Assembly: GCA_941918925.1 (NCBI GenBank)
Contig: OW799233.1
Span: 87,674,055 to 87,738,054 of the forward strand
Length of the DNA stretch: 64,000 nt
Reading direction: 5' to 3'
Source of the DNA: Phyto melanocephala
Taxonomy: Eukaryota; Arthropoda; Insecta; Diptera; Rhinophoridae
A program made the position numbers and the translations under genes. Under the pieces are notes generated by a model, which worked only from the letters and a program-made list of their open reading frames with translations, was not told where the DNA came from and made no database searches. This document shows, piece by piece, positions 12,499 to 26,784 of the stretch; the first letter of the stretch is position 1; the number at the start of each line of letters is the position of its first letter.

Positions 12499-12717
12499 AT
12501 GAAAATTATATTAATGATGTCCATATGCATATTACATATTAACTATGTAACTGCATTGTCACAACACTTTTCTTGTGTGTACAACATTGTAAAGAAAAGG
12601 GAAACGATTAAGAATTTCTGGGAAGCGGTATGTTACCATGCTGACGATAACTATAAATTACACATTGAAAATCTGATTTATATATGTGACACTTTAGCCA
12701 ACCACTTGAAAGTGTAG
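12499..12717 (+). CDS. Possible small secreted protein, 72 aa, weak
   Basis: The frame begins MKIILMMSICILHINYVTA, which looks like a cleavable signal peptide, and continues for about 50 residues with cysteines near 25, 44 and 63 and a fairly polar, helix-like body. A TATATAAAAATAA stretch lies just before the ATG and an AATAAA-type signal about 75 bases after the stop. No family is recognised, the odd cysteine number is unusual for a secreted peptide, and AT-rich DNA often makes hydrophobic ORFs by chance. It would be a nested gene in or upstream of Ptx1. Confidence 0.2.
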   Translation: MKIILMMSICILHINYVTALSQHFSCVYNIVKKRETIKNFWEAVCYHADDNYKLHIENLIYICDTLANHLKV

Positions 12718-13719
12718 TTGTTTATTGTACACTACAAAACACATAAAATCCCTAAAATTTAATTTCGTTTTTGAAACAAATATTTGAAAATAAAAAAAAA
12801 TATGACACATGCCAAAGTGACAATAATGCTGAAACGGTACAACCTGTAGAGTGTGAGAGTAGGAAATTCAAATGATTATGTGTATGTATGTATGTGTTCA
12901 TTTATTGCATTACTTACCGGATAATAAATAATAAATTAGTTTAAGTTGTATAATTATTGTTTGAAAATACTTAAGCCTAAATTTAACATTCGTATGTCGG
13001 GAATGTTAAAAAGTGGATCATAATGTGAAGTCTTGTAAATTAAAAACTATTTTAATTTTTAAATTCGTTTTTTTATGTGTTGAATTTTAAACTTTGTGCA
13101 ATACCTACTTGTATAAAAAATAAAAAGCTCTTATACTTAATTAACTAAAACCGTCTACTTGGCCATATTTTATGTTAACTTTACAAGAGCTCGTAATCCT
13201 ACAAAAATTGCATGCTACGTACCGACATTTGCAGTGTCTGGTAACCAATAATAATAGTAATGCCATGGAAAACTTCTTTGTTCGAACAACTTTATGTTTT
13301 GCCTCCTTAAAAGTGTTCTCTAGCTGCATACTTTATGTTAAGAGACCATTATTGAATACCCAGCTGCAGATACATACGAGACCAAAAGAAAGCAATCTTA
13401 AGAGAAAGAAAGTGTTAGCCCATTACAATCGTAAACGAGCGCGAAAATGCTCATAAATCCTTTTATGAGTTTATTTAATAGCATTTTAAGTAGCTTGTGA
13501 TAGTGTTACCCCCACTAACTACTCAAATGCGAAATGTTGTCCATTCATTGACTGTGGATTTTCAAACAATTTACTCATAATTGTTGTTATATTAAGTCTA
13601 TGTATGTTCGAATGTATATTAAAAATGTATTTATTCACTTTATCTTTAGTGCTTTCACTGTATGGCAATAATATTTTTGTTTAATTTTGTTTTCCATCAT
13701 TCTGGCTTGTTCTTTTCAG

Positions 13720-13866
13720 TTTGGGCTGAGACTGGTGATTTTCGTGATAGTCATAGTTCTATGGCCGCTGTAGCAAATGGTTTAGAAACATCCCACTTAA
13801 ATAATTTTCAAACAACATCCACGTCTTCGTCAACATTAACGAATCGGAGTAGAGATCGTAAGGATG
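13720..13866 (+). CDS. Ptx1: Ptx1 (Pitx homeobox) coding exon, N-terminal linker region
   Basis: This exon of 49 codons encodes part of the region before the homeodomain. It is rich in Ser, Thr and Asn and ends ...SRDRKDG. The acceptor is TTCTTTTCAG before 13720 and the donor is ATG|GTAAGT after 13866. Both ends are phase 1, and joining the last G to GT at 22751 gives a Gly codon and an open frame into the homeodomain exon. The composition is clearly coding against the AT-rich intron around it. The methionine at 13662 belongs to the intron, so the real start codon lies in an earlier exon that I did not find. Assignment to Ptx1 depends on the phase match with the next exon. Confidence 0.8.
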
Positions 13867-14484
13867 GTAAGTATTTATAAAGTTTTTCTATTTATTTACT
13901 TATCTCGAATTAACAGTGCATTTACATTATGGCGAAATCTTGTATATTAAATAAATTTAAAATCTTTCTCAAAATCTATACCGTTTACACTGTAGTTTTT
14001 CGACACTTTTCGAGATTGTGTTTTCGTCAAGATGTATTAATTGATAAGGTTATATTTAAATGGCAAACTCTCGTGATTGCAACCACCTTAAAAGTTATGG
14101 TAAAATATTTACTTGTAGAGCTTAGTTTTTTTGGTATAATATGATGAAAACCAGAAAAACGAAATAGATTTAATTTTGTAAATTAACTAAATTTCAATCG
14201 AGATCTCTTGAGTACCAGATTTAGTAGTAATTTAAATGCACTATAAGAGTCAATCTTAAACTGATTCAACGCACAAGAAAACTGAACGTGCATCAATTTT
14301 GGCATCATCGATTAGAAACTTAAAATTCTAGTCATTGCTGCAGATAATAAAACTGAATTTTTATGAAAACAGCTTGACACTTACTAACAAATAACGCAAG
14401 CTTCAGTTACAACAAGAAAACTTTTCCTTGTTATTTGGTTCACAATATACAGGCTTAAGATAATTTCATACGTATTCAAATCAC
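13867..14484. other. Ptx1 intron, no feature
   Basis: Start of the 8.9-kb intron between the first two visible exons. No repeat or coding sequence is supported here. Confidence 0.5.
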
Positions 14485-14589
14485 CTACACAGAAAAAAAA
14501 GTAGTAATATCAAATGATTTTAACCTTACCCCAAGTAAAATTAGCATTCGGATCGTTCCCAATAGCAGTTGCTATTTGTTGCAACTACA

Positions 14590-14860
14590 AAAGTGCTGTT
14601 AGCTTTGATACAAATCGGCAAATGTAAAAACTGTTTTTCCAAAATAAATTGTCTTTGATCCAAATACAATTTGGCAAATACAAGTTCTGTATTACCAAAT
14701 GCAATTGTCTTTATCCCAAACACAATTCGACAAATACAAAAATTGTCTTTCCAAATACAATTGTGTTTATCCCAAATGCAGTTCGACAAATACAAAATTT
14801 GTATTTACACAAACAATTGTCTTTGTCCTAAATACAATTCGCCAAATGCAAAAACTGTTT
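14590..14860. repeat. Minisatellite, about 56-57 bp unit, 4-5 diverged copies
   Basis: The unit contains CAATTGTCTTTATCCCAAA followed by CAATTCGACAAATAC and an AAAAATTGT block. Copies start near 14600, 14650, 14707, 14765 and 14820 and differ by scattered substitutions. The short ORFs that cover it on both strands are products of the repeat. Confidence 0.75.
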
Positions 14861-15033
14861 TTTTTTAATTTTTAGATTTTGTTTTTATGTATAAAATTAT
14901 ACAGTGAGAAAAATAAAATTAAAAGTTTTAAATGAATAAAATAAAAGTAGTACATTATTTAGGGCCTATTTTTATGAAAAGTTAAATATTTGATAAATAT
15001 TATTATTTATTATGTTCTTTTCGACCTTATATT

Positions 15034-15557
15034 ATGTAAATGAATTATTTCAAAACAGGCTCAAGGTCAAGTCGCTACAATTTCCTTATTTTCTAATAAA
15101 ACTCGTTAGTGTAGACTTGAAAATTTTTTCTGATTTTGCTACAAATGTTTTGTTGTTGTTAATTTTAGCACTCTTGATCAAATCTGTTGTCATCTTATCT
15201 AAAAAGCTATTTTTACGTAAAATATTTTTTATTTTCTTAACATTTTATTTATGATAGCTTTCATCACTTATTGTAGTAGTACCCTTTTTGCAAAATTTCG
15301 TGCTGTATTTAATTTAACGTCTTTCGGATGATTTGAAAAGAAATTAATGATTCGCCCTGAAGCAGTTTCTTTTTGGTACCAATCTATTGTTATTTTATTT
15401 TGTTTACGTATTATGAGTGCATCCAAATATGGTAGTTTTTCGTTGTATTCTAATTCCATAGTAAATTGTATACGTCCTCCACTTTATTTCTATATTAGAA
15501 AATAAGGAAATTGTAGCGACTTGACCTTGAGCCTGTTTTGAAATAATTCATTTACAT
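15034..15557 (-). mobile_element. Penelope-like retroelement fragment between perfect 65-bp inverted repeats
   Basis: Positions 15034-15098 and 15493-15557 are exact reverse complements over 65 bases. Between them the minus strand encodes the end of a Penelope-type reverse transcriptase region: KLPYLDALIIRKQNKI, then WYQKETASGRIINFFSNHP and a K-T-A-R-N-F-A-K-R stretch. This block is typical of Penelope-like elements, just before their GIY-YIG endonuclease. The frame has stops at 15268-15270 and about 8 codons later, but coding similarity continues to 15098, inside the left repeat. The rest of the element is missing. Confidence 0.7.
15268..15490 (-). pseudogene. Penelope-like reverse transcriptase fragment
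   Basis: About 70 codons of the region C-terminal to the RT core, with LPYLDALI and the conserved TASGRIINFFSNHP block. The frame is closed by TAA at 15268-15270. Coding-like sequence with lysine-rich, LIKSAKINNN-type residues continues to about 15098 after another stop. No catalytic YxDD motif and no GIY-YIG domain are present, so the product cannot be active. Confidence 0.7.
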
Positions 15558-15612
15558 AAATATATTATTATTAAATATATATTAAGTACATATAATGTAA
15601 TACATAGTTCTC

Positions 15613-15758
15613 AAGGGTTTCCAAAATGTCGTATTGTCATAATATCCAACAATTTTTTAAATTATTGAAAATATTGTACTGCTCACTGCTAAATTTTAAG
15701 ACCATTTAAATTTTTTTTAAATTATTACGTTATGACAATACGACACTTAGGGTACCTT
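15613..15758. repeat. Short inverted-repeat element (MITE-like)
   Basis: TGTCGTATTGTCATAA at 15627-15642 is the exact inverse of TTATGACAATACGACA near 15730-15745. The similarity extends outward imperfectly to AAGG / CCTT ends. No target-site duplication was identified. Confidence 0.5.
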
Positions 15759-16248
15759 ATAAATTAGCCAATTATATGTATATACTTGCAGCATAATACT
15801 CAACTCTGCAAAAGGAATTGTTTTATTTTATTCGAACAACAGTGCTTCCATTAATTAAAGTTACAGTTTTACAAAGTTACGAAAATGTTTCACTTTCTTC
15901 AATATAGTAGTACCAGACCTTAAAATTGTATGAGCTTGAAATTTTTCTGAAAAATTGGTTTCTATTTCTTGCCCGATTAAGTATATTTAAGCCTTAGATT
16001 AATAAAATATGTATGTAAGTATATGTAAAATAGTTAATAAAGCATTTTGAAATATTATAATTTATCACCTTTTTCGTAAAAAAATACAATTATAAATAAG
16101 ACTGGATACTTTCATGACCGTTTGTGAAGTTACAGGACAAATTTATATAATAATCTATAACTGACAAATCAATATTTTAAATATTTTTTAGATTTAGCAA
16201 ATTCAAATAATTTTTATTATTAAGTTTTCTGAAAAGATAAGACTGTGG

Positions 16249-16446
16249 TTAATAAATAAAGTGTACAATATGATATATAATACTTAAACTTAAAAAAAAT
16301 TTGAATTTGTTGCAGTTATTGTACTGACATAAATACTTAAATTTAACAGGCGTTTTATGAATATTTCTTAAGTGTTGTAGGAACTCTTCGTATTTAGTAA
16401 ATATACAGCTACAAATTGAACAGATATGTGTGGGGTTCTTTTGCAA
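16249..16446 (-). CDS. C2H2 zinc-finger fragment, probably transposon-encoded
   Basis: The frame opens without ATG (first codon TTG) and encodes about 65 residues. A classical finger C-x2-C-x12-H-x4-H (CSICSCIFTKYEEFLQHLRNIH) is followed by a second, damaged Cys/His unit (YLCQYNNC...H). Similar N-terminal finger pairs occur in proteins encoded by several eukaryotic DNA transposons. The position inside a repeat with inverted ends supports that origin. The frame stops soon after the second finger, so this is a remnant. A host gene is unlikely. Confidence 0.4.
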   Translation of the reverse strand: MQKNPTHICSICSCIFTKYEEFLQHLRNIHKTPVKFKYLCQYNNCNKFKFFLSLSIIYHIVHFIY

Positions 16447-16488
16447 ATTTAATTATATATTTATTTGACATGTTTAATTTTGTTAATA

Positions 16489-16809
16489 TTATTTTTCACT
16501 TTGGAAATTTTTTTTGAAAATGGGATTTCGAATATTGTAAAAAACCCACACATATTTGCTTTTAGTCAAATAATTTAAATTGAAAGTGAAACATATTTTA
16601 ATCACTAAATGTACAGCATTTTCTGCAACATAAAACTCCATTAATTTGTTAACATCCTCACCAATCACGAAAATTTTAGGTTGAATGGTTGACTGTTCTT
16701 GGCAAGCGAGTTCCCGTTGCTCGTCCTTTTTTCTAATAAGATCCTTTACATTAAATAAGTGGACACTTTGAGCATCGGTTATAGAAGGCTTTAAAGGTGA
16801 AAGAATTAT
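16489..16809 (-). CDS. Unidentified open frame of 106 codons with a possible splice acceptor
   Basis: On the minus strand the frame from 16809 to the TAA at 16491-16489 is open and has a protein-like composition, for example KDLIRKKDEQRELACQEQST and VNKLMEFYVAENAVHLVIK. It begins directly after TTGCATTAG, a good splice acceptor. About 90 bases further upstream, near 16915, lies ATGAAAGCAACAAC followed by a CAAGTAAGG donor-like site, but joining them would not keep the 106-codon frame. I do not recognise the family. It may belong to the same transposon protein as the zinc finger at 16249-16446. Confidence 0.35.
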   Translation of the reverse strand: MILSPLKPSITDAQSVHLFNVKDLIRKKDEQRELACQEQSTIQPKIFVIGEDVNKLMEFYVAENAVHLVIKICFTFNLNYLTKSKYVWVFYNIRNPIFKKNFQSEK

Positions 16810-17530
16810 CTAATGCAACAAGTAAAAAAAGAAGAAGTGCTTAGCATCTAAAAAATAAACAAATTAATATCACACATTTTTTCTTAAATTATGCCTTACT
16901 TGTATCTGTTGTTGCTTTCATTTTCTCAAGCTATTGCATTTTTATTTAATTTTTCGTATGTGCTTACACCACATTCTACATAATTTAACACAGTTTCATC
17001 ACTTACAGCCCATGACTTTACTAAATCAACTATTTATACTTCTAAAACATTATCTTCAAAAATTTCTAGTACACTATGGTTGTCTTACATTTTTTTGCAC
17101 GTGGTTTTATCTTCATAAACTAAATGCAGTTAAACGAAAGACAGCATTGTGAAACAACGAACCAAAATCAACTGCAGATTGCATTTAAAAAGACAAGCCT
17201 GCTATTTGAACAACAACAATCCGTATTTACTGTAAATAATTTATGTCGTGTATCCTCAAATAAAGAATATTTGATTTTAATAAATTGCTGTTGATATGCC
17301 TTTTCAAATGCAATCGAATTTAGATGAATGAATATCGCATTTGTATTAAATTATTTTGTTCTTGTTTTTTCTACTGCAATTTTGCTCTTGCTGTAAATGC
17401 AGCGCATTCTCCACAACTATTTGCGGTAAATATCAAATAATTTGAATCAATTACTTTTTATTTGTGACAAATAGAAATTCTTCAACAGTAAAAAGTTTTT
17501 GTCTTTACTACAGGTTTTTTTTCTGTGTAG

Positions 17531-18059
17531 CAAAACAATTTTGCACTAGTTAAGTGTGTGTAACGTTTTTCATAACTTTTAAATCAAAAGGGCCAGATAA
17601 GACATTCATCATGCCACTCTAAATATGTTAGACAATTCATGTAAATAAAATCAACTCATAAAACAGCGGTTTCTCTTCACCTAATATGCACTAATTGAAA
17701 TGAAGTATAGTTTCTTAATATATTAATATTAACACATGATCTCCATGACACGTTAATGTTAAAATCATGCTAAATTCACTTAAATTGAACCGCTTCACCA
17801 TGGGTTAACATGTAACAACAAATTTATAAGTACCTATTTTGTGAATTAATTTTAGAGTTACCAACTATTAAAAACACAATTTTTACTTTGAACTGTCTCA
17901 CATAATGGTTTGTGTAACGACAAGTTACCTTTTTTACTAGTGAATGTTGAAATCGGTGTTTGTACCTGGGGGTTTTTGTTTCGTTATCAATAATAATCTT
18001 TAAGGGTACATTTTTAAACTCAAGGGTACTAAATTTACTTATTTTATTTGTAGTTGCTT
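17531..18059. other. Ptx1 intron, no feature
   Basis: Nothing supported beyond short random ORFs. Confidence 0.45.
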
Positions 18060-18419
18060 TTGTCAAAGATCCATCGTACTTTAAACAGACGGACAGATGG
18101 ATGGACATAGCTAGATCATCCTAAAATGAAACCAAAACTCAGAATATATATCTGTGGCTAGGAACTAAAAGGGCCAATGTCAAAATATTTACTTTTGAGA
18201 AAATTGGAATTGAACTTTAACTTTTATAGATGCTTTCATAGTGACATTGGCCAGCATTTTATTTATGAAACTGTTCTGGGTTAAGTATGACTTTAGCTGT
18301 TTTACCATAATCAAATAGAGCAAGAAAACAAATCTAATGCAATGATTAGCTCCAAGCCACAGATATATACTAAAATTTATATTTCTATGTGTTACAAACG
18401 GAATGACAAAATTAATATA
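18060..18419 (-). repeat. Diverged DINE-1-like element, abutting the DD34E transposon
   Basis: Minus-strand family blocks are the GACGGACAGATGGATGGACATAGC block near 18088 and GTTACAAACGGAATGACAAA at about 18391-18410, the reverse of the TTTGTCATTCCGTTTGTAA block next to the 5' hairpin. The DD34E transposon lies exactly where the 5' hairpin should continue, so it probably inserted into this copy. A further 5' part may follow at 20687. Confidence 0.5.
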
Positions 18420-20686
18420 GGTTTTTACTCTCAAACTAACTGTTTTTAGAGTCAACTAAAATTTTTTACAAATCAAACTCAATTTTTTTCAAAGCAAATT
18501 AAATTTCATTCAAACCAAACGAAATTATTTTTAACTTAAATCAAACTTTTTGCAAATCATATTCAATCGTTTTTATTTTAAATTCATTATTTTTCACAAT
18601 TAATTACATTTTTTTAACCTCAAATTAAATTTATTTTAATTAAACGAAAAATACTTCATTCATTTAATACCATTGAATATAGACAAAGTTTTTATTAATT
18701 GCTATATAAATTACTTATTGCAACGGTTCTCCAGATGCAGCTAATGACAAAGCCATGGTCATATCAACATAATAATTGTTGCAATCTGAAGGTGTTACCG
18801 ATTCCACGGATTGCTTAATTATGGCTACCAAATCCATATTACTCTCTGGATCAGCTAACAAATTACGTGCAGAGAGTTTAGTTTTTGAGAAAACTTTTTC
18901 TATTGGGTTCAGCATAGGGGAGTATGGAGGAAGAAAAACTAAGATATGCCCGGACTCAACAATTTTATCTTTCACCACCTGAGTTTTGTGTATCTTTGCA
19001 TTGTCAAGGATCAACCAAGCACCTGTGATGTTGCATTCAGCTAATTTGTTAAATAATTCTTCAAGGAAAGATGTGAAAATATTGGTATTAACGGTGGAAT
19101 GGGCAATTACTTTTTTATGCAAAATACCATGTATGTTCATAGCTGCAATGAGGGAAACATTTCTTCCTCTAACGGTAGGAACAATTACATGTGCTGCGGT
19201 ATTTACTTTGGATCTCGCCCTGTTTCTCCGAAGGTGATAATTGAAACCGGATTCGTCAATGAATATGATTTTTTCTCTTATTTCTGGAGCGTTTTGTGCA
19301 AAATTCATTGCACACGGTATGCGTCGTTGTATTGTAACATCGCAATTTAAGCGATCTTTATTAATTGTGGCAGTTTTTAAGGTGATTCGCAGATATTTTA
19401 ATGCATTGTGTATACTTGTTGTACTTAAATCCACATTATGGATTTCTCGAATCTTTTCCCGAATGCCTTTTAATGTTATACATGGATTTCTTTCAATGAT
19501 CTCTTCAATTTTATCCAATATTACGGAAGTCAATTTTGAGTGACGTCTTCCACCACGTTTTTTTATGGCAACACAACCGTCCTTCTTGTAGCGATTTATA
19601 ATAGATGTAGCTGTATTTTTATTTATACCAGCAAATTCGGCTGATTCAATGATGGTTTTCCCTTCTTCATAAAACTTAATTAAAATATTCTTTTTATCTA
19701 AGCTAATATGGCTATATTTTTCACGTCTTCTACGGTTAGGCGTAGATATTTCTGTTATATTTTCTTCTGAAGAACTATCTGTTAGAAGATGAATCCTACG
19801 ATAATTTCGCTCATTCGATACAGCAGAACTTGTGGCGCGATTACTTTCTACGATGGATGACAACATAATTTTTTTTTCGTTTATTGAGTATTTTTAGACG
19901 TAAAAATTTGAACTTCATACAAATTGCACAACTATAATTTCTCTCGATCTACCAAATAACTGACTTATTAACATTTGTTTAATTTTAATGTTTACTGTTA
20001 CAAAAAGTTGTACATTTAAACAAGGTGACCAGCTCAACATTATTTTCCAGTTAAGAAAACATACCTTAATTTTTACAAATAATACAGGAAATCATACACA
20101 AGATTAAAGTCAACTAAGGAATATTTTAGTATAGTAAGATACTTGGTCTCCTTAATGGAAAGATTAACTAATGAGCTATTTCATTATTGTAATGTTGCAT
20201 TTGTATGTGGTAGACGAGTGCAAAGCTATATCTCATTACTCTTCTACTTTCACGGTAGAATACTGGAAAATATTTTCCAGTGTAATAAATAAAACAATAA
20301 TAAAAGATAAAAAGAAAATATGTATACATATAAAAAATAAAAAAAAAATATTTTAGGTTTATTAAAGGCTTTTTTGATAGATGTTGTAGATAAATTTGTC
20401 AAATAAGCTTTTAATAAACCTAATATATTTTTTATGAATACGGCAGTTAAAGTTTCTTATATTGAATTCAAGAAGAAATTAATTTGAAATTAAATAAATT
20501 GAATTTAAAAAGAAAAACTTTGAATCACAAATTAAATAAAACGAATCTAAAATGGAAAAAAATGAATTTGGGGTAAAAATAATTTTATTAGTTTTAAATA
20601 CAATTTAATTTGCTTTGAAAAAAATTAAATTGATTTGTAAAAAATTTAATTTGAATCAAAAAAATGTTAATTTGAGAGTAAAAACC
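18420..20686 (-). mobile_element. Full-length Tc1/mariner-superfamily (DD34E) transposon with long terminal inverted repeats
   Basis: The left end GGTTTTTACTCTCAAACTAA and the right end (read inverted) GGTTTTTACTCTCAAATTAA begin inverted repeats that stay alignable for at least 120 bases at roughly 80% identity and perhaps about 240. TA dinucleotides flank both ends (18418-18419 and 20687-20688), as expected for TA target duplication. The only gene is the transposase at 18715-19866 on the minus strand. Total length is 2,267 bp. The subterminal repeats hold many ATTTAATTTG-like words. Near 20354-20425 a smaller inverted repeat (AGGTTTATTAAAGGCTTTTT) is present as well. Confidence 0.85.
18715..19866 (-). 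CDS. DD34E transposase, intact, 383 aa
   Basis: This protein would cut and paste the surrounding element at TA sites. It begins with a true ATG. Residues 55-125 form a homeodomain-like helix-turn-helix (KKNILIKFYEEGK, then SAEFAGINKNTATSIINRYKK) followed by a basic KKRGGRRHSK hook; residues 125-160 form a second helical DNA-binding unit. The DDE domain has Asp204 (FIDESGF), Asp288 (LILDNAKIH) and Glu323 (PPYSPMLNPIEK), with 34 residues between the last two. The length of 383 aa is slightly longer than typical Tc1 transposases because of a 50-residue Ser-rich N-terminal tail. There is no stop or frameshift and all catalytic residues are kept, so the protein is potentially active. It shares no close pattern with the DD41D mariners in the next intron. 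Confidence 0.92.
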   Translation of the reverse strand: MLSSIVESNRATSSAVSNERNYRRIHLLTDSSSEENITEISTPNRRRREKYSHISLDKKNILIKFYEEGKTIIESAEFAGINKNTATSIINRYKKDGCVAIKKRGGRRHSKLTSVILDKIEEIIERNPCITLKGIREKIREIHNVDLSTTSIHNALKYLRITLKTATINKDRLNCDVTIQRRIPCAMNFAQNAPEIREKIIFIDESGFNYHLRRNRARSKVNTAAHVIVPTVRGRNVSLIAAMNIHGILHKKVIAHSTVNTNIFTSFLEELFNKLAECNITGAWLILDNAKIHKTQVVKDKIVESGHILVFLPPYSPMLNPIEKVFSKTKLSARNLLADPESNMDLVAIIKQSVESVTPSDCNNYYVDMTMALSLAASGEPLQ

Positions 20687-20688
20687 TA

Positions 20689-21090
20689 TATATCCCCACA
20701 ACATTTTTTTGTAGTTGGTATACAAATTGTAGCAAACTTGTCTATAAATTATCCAAAGGCTGCAAAAGGGTAATATATCATGGTAAAAATATGGAAGAAA
20801 AATAAATGCAGTCGTGGTTATTTGTTCATATCTCAGAAAGCTATTAGGTGATTGTATTGCATTTTAACAGTTATTAATTTCTCGATATTTCTAAAAGATT
20901 GTTGCTAAATGCAGGTCTGGGCTTTTATTTAATATACAAGGAACACCGACATTACTTAATTGATTCTCCTAGTCATAAACTTTCAGAAAATATAAACCTA
21001 TTGGGGTAGGAAATTAATATTGAAATTACAAACGGAATGACAACACTATAAACATACTTATATCATTGCCACCACTGGTGAAGGGTATAC
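20689..21090 (-). repeat. DINE-1-like element, 5' part
   Basis: On the minus strand the copy starts with the hairpin CCCTTCACCAGTGGTGG near 21085, followed by the reverse of GAAATTACAAACGGAATGAC (21023-21042), CAGAAAATATAAACC and a CATATCTCAGAAAGCTATTAGG block near 20830. No GTCY run and no 3' hairpin were found. It adjoins the DD34E element on its right. Confidence 0.55.
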
Positions 21091-24776
<3,686 letters not shown>

Positions 24777-25624
24777 ATGAATATGGTTGTGTATATGCTT
24801 GAACAACGTTGGGAAATATTGCGACATTATTTTGAAAATCATGGCAATGTTTCAGAATGTGAGCAAAAATTGCGTACGGATTTTAGAAGAAAAGCACCGT
24901 CAGCTCAGTATGTTCGTTATCTTGTGGAAAAAGTAAAAGAAAGAGACTGGCATCCTCATCGATAAACCAAAGCGTGAAAAGCCAAAAACAGTGCGTACAC
25001 CCGAGATTATTGCTGTTGTGGCAGAAAGTGTGCGTGAAGCGCCATCAACATCAATTCACCGTCGTTCTCAAAAATTGAACATTTCGGAGACATCATTGAG
25101 ACGAATTTTGCATAAAGACCTTGGTATGACAATTGAATTTTGGTCCAGAGGCATAATTTGGCCATTTTTCTTCGAAAATAAGCAAGGAGTGGCCGTTACA
25201 GTCAATGGCGATCATTAACGGACCATGTTGAACGAATTTTTGTTCACAAAAATTGAAGAGGAGGATATTGGCAACATTTGGTTTTAACAAGACGACGCTA
25301 CGTGCCACACAGCCAAAGCTACACTCGATGTTTTGCGGCCTGTTTTTGAAGATCGCATTATTAGCCGCAGAGCTGATGTCGTTTGCTCATCTCGGAGCAG
25401 CGATTTGACTTCGTTGGACTATTATTTGTGGGGTGCCGTCAAAGATAAGTGCTACGCCAACAAGCCAGAGACAATTGACGCTTTAAAGGATAATATTTGT
25501 GAAGCCATTGGTGAAACACAGCTGCACACAATCGTGATGTGCTTAAAAATTGAACCGATCGTGTAGGCTACTTCATGGCCAGCCGAGGCAGCCATTTGAA
25601 TGAAATTATTTTCCATTATTAACC
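24777..25624 (+). pseudogene. DD41D mariner-like transposase pseudogene
   Basis: Fragments of one mariner transposase follow each other in different frames: an N-terminal helix-turn-helix part (MLEQRWEILRHYFENHGNV) to a frameshift near 24960, a linker with KREKPKTVRTPEIIAVVAES, and a catalytic part with IWF-stop-QDDATCHTAKATL near 25280 and DLTSLDYYLWGAVKDKCY near 25405. In-frame stops lie at 25216-25218 and 25285-25287, and another frameshift occurs near 25550. Forty-one residues separate the Asp of QDDATCH from the Asp of LDYYLWG, the spacing of the DD41D (rosa-type) group. Terminal repeats were not found. The copy is dead and older than the DD34E element. Confidence 0.8.
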
Positions 25625-25639
25625 GGAGGGATTGTTTTT

Positions 25640-26784
25640 TCAAATAAAAAAAGAAATTAGAGAAAATATTCAGTATTTTTTTATAGCATTTTCAAAAAAG
25701 TTATTTAAAAAGTCTTCTTAATATTCTGTTTTATTTTCATTAATTGGTATGATAATCCCAAAAGGCGATGAACTGTATGTATTCGTAATTTACGCCCTCT
25801 TGAACTCATTAAGGAACATGAACAAAAATAATTATTTAAAAATTATCAAGTACCAATTAACACATGACTGTACCGACGTTAATGTAGGTATTGCAATGTA
25901 GTTTCAAGATCAAAATGATAAAGCCAATCGTGTTTTAACTATCGTCACAGCATTGTTTAACAAAATTTAAAACAAGTACATAAGTGCTACAGGCCTACAG
26001 TGTACTCAAAATTACTGAAATAAAGTCGTACAATTTATTTAAAATGTTGTTTCATTCTAGGATTCTTGCAAACACATCATTAAAACATTAATCTCGTAAT
26101 TTTATATTTCCAAAATCGTGGTAGTACATATTATTTAGAAGAATACAGGGTGTTCTTGGGATCCATTTACTAGTTTTATTAATTTAATTCTTAGTGCTGT
26201 CTCGCAAACAAGGTTGCTCGTACTTTCTAGATATTTTTTGTAAATAAACTCTTTTTATTTTATCCCAGTCATGACTAGTGAAAGCAGTACTAATGACATC
26301 CTATGTAGCGCTTTTGTATGAAAATAATTTTATAGTTTTCATATATCCTATGAGGTAAGAAAAAAAGTCAGTAGTGCATAGAAAATTTAAAAAAAAATGT
26401 TAAGAACTTTTGTTTTCTGTTCTAATCGCAAAAAGTTTAGCAAATGAAAATGTCATGAGAATAATATCATATTGATGTGCAATTTTAAGAGGCAAAATAC
26501 TACAACGAATGTGATCGAAATTTTTGAATTTTAATTAAAATTTCAATATCAAAAGCACAGAAGCTCAAACGTTAAAATAAAATTATGTGCGTAGTCGAAT
26601 GTCCTTATTTCTCCATTGTATTTAAAAATTTTAACCCAAACCTGATATCTTATTAAAAAAATGTTTTGTACCGTTTTAATATGAAATTTTTACACTGTAA
26701 ACACCTTTGATTACTAATACTTATATTTAGTGTTTGGCCCAATATATATCCTTTAGTGAACACAATTAATTAAAAAAATACTTA
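25640..26784. other. Ptx1 intron, no feature
   Basis: AT-rich. No coding, RNA or repeat feature is supported. Confidence 0.5.

Larger units (their letters stand above)
14485..17530. mobile_element. Compound 3-kb repeat bounded by CTACACAGAAAAAAAA ends
   Basis: The left end reads CTACACAGAAAAAAAAG at 14485, and the right end, reverse-complemented from 17530, reads CTACACAGAAAAAAAACC. Both are followed by GTAGTAA. These look like terminal inverted repeats of a DNA transposon of unknown superfamily. No target-site duplication could be assigned. Inside are a 57-bp minisatellite, a Penelope-like fragment, a small MITE and two minus-strand open frames, described separately. No recognisable transposase remains, so the element is non-autonomous or a pile-up of insertions. 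Confidence 0.45.

Noticed and set aside
13172..13456. ORF of 94 aa just upstream of a Ptx1 exon
   Set aside because: There is no splice site or phase that links it to the exon, and its composition is not convincing. An opposite-strand ORF of similar quality overlaps it.
17824..18455. Two minus-strand ORFs of 94 and 88 aa
   Set aside because: They cover a DINE-1-like copy and the edge of the DD34E transposon, and show no domain pattern.
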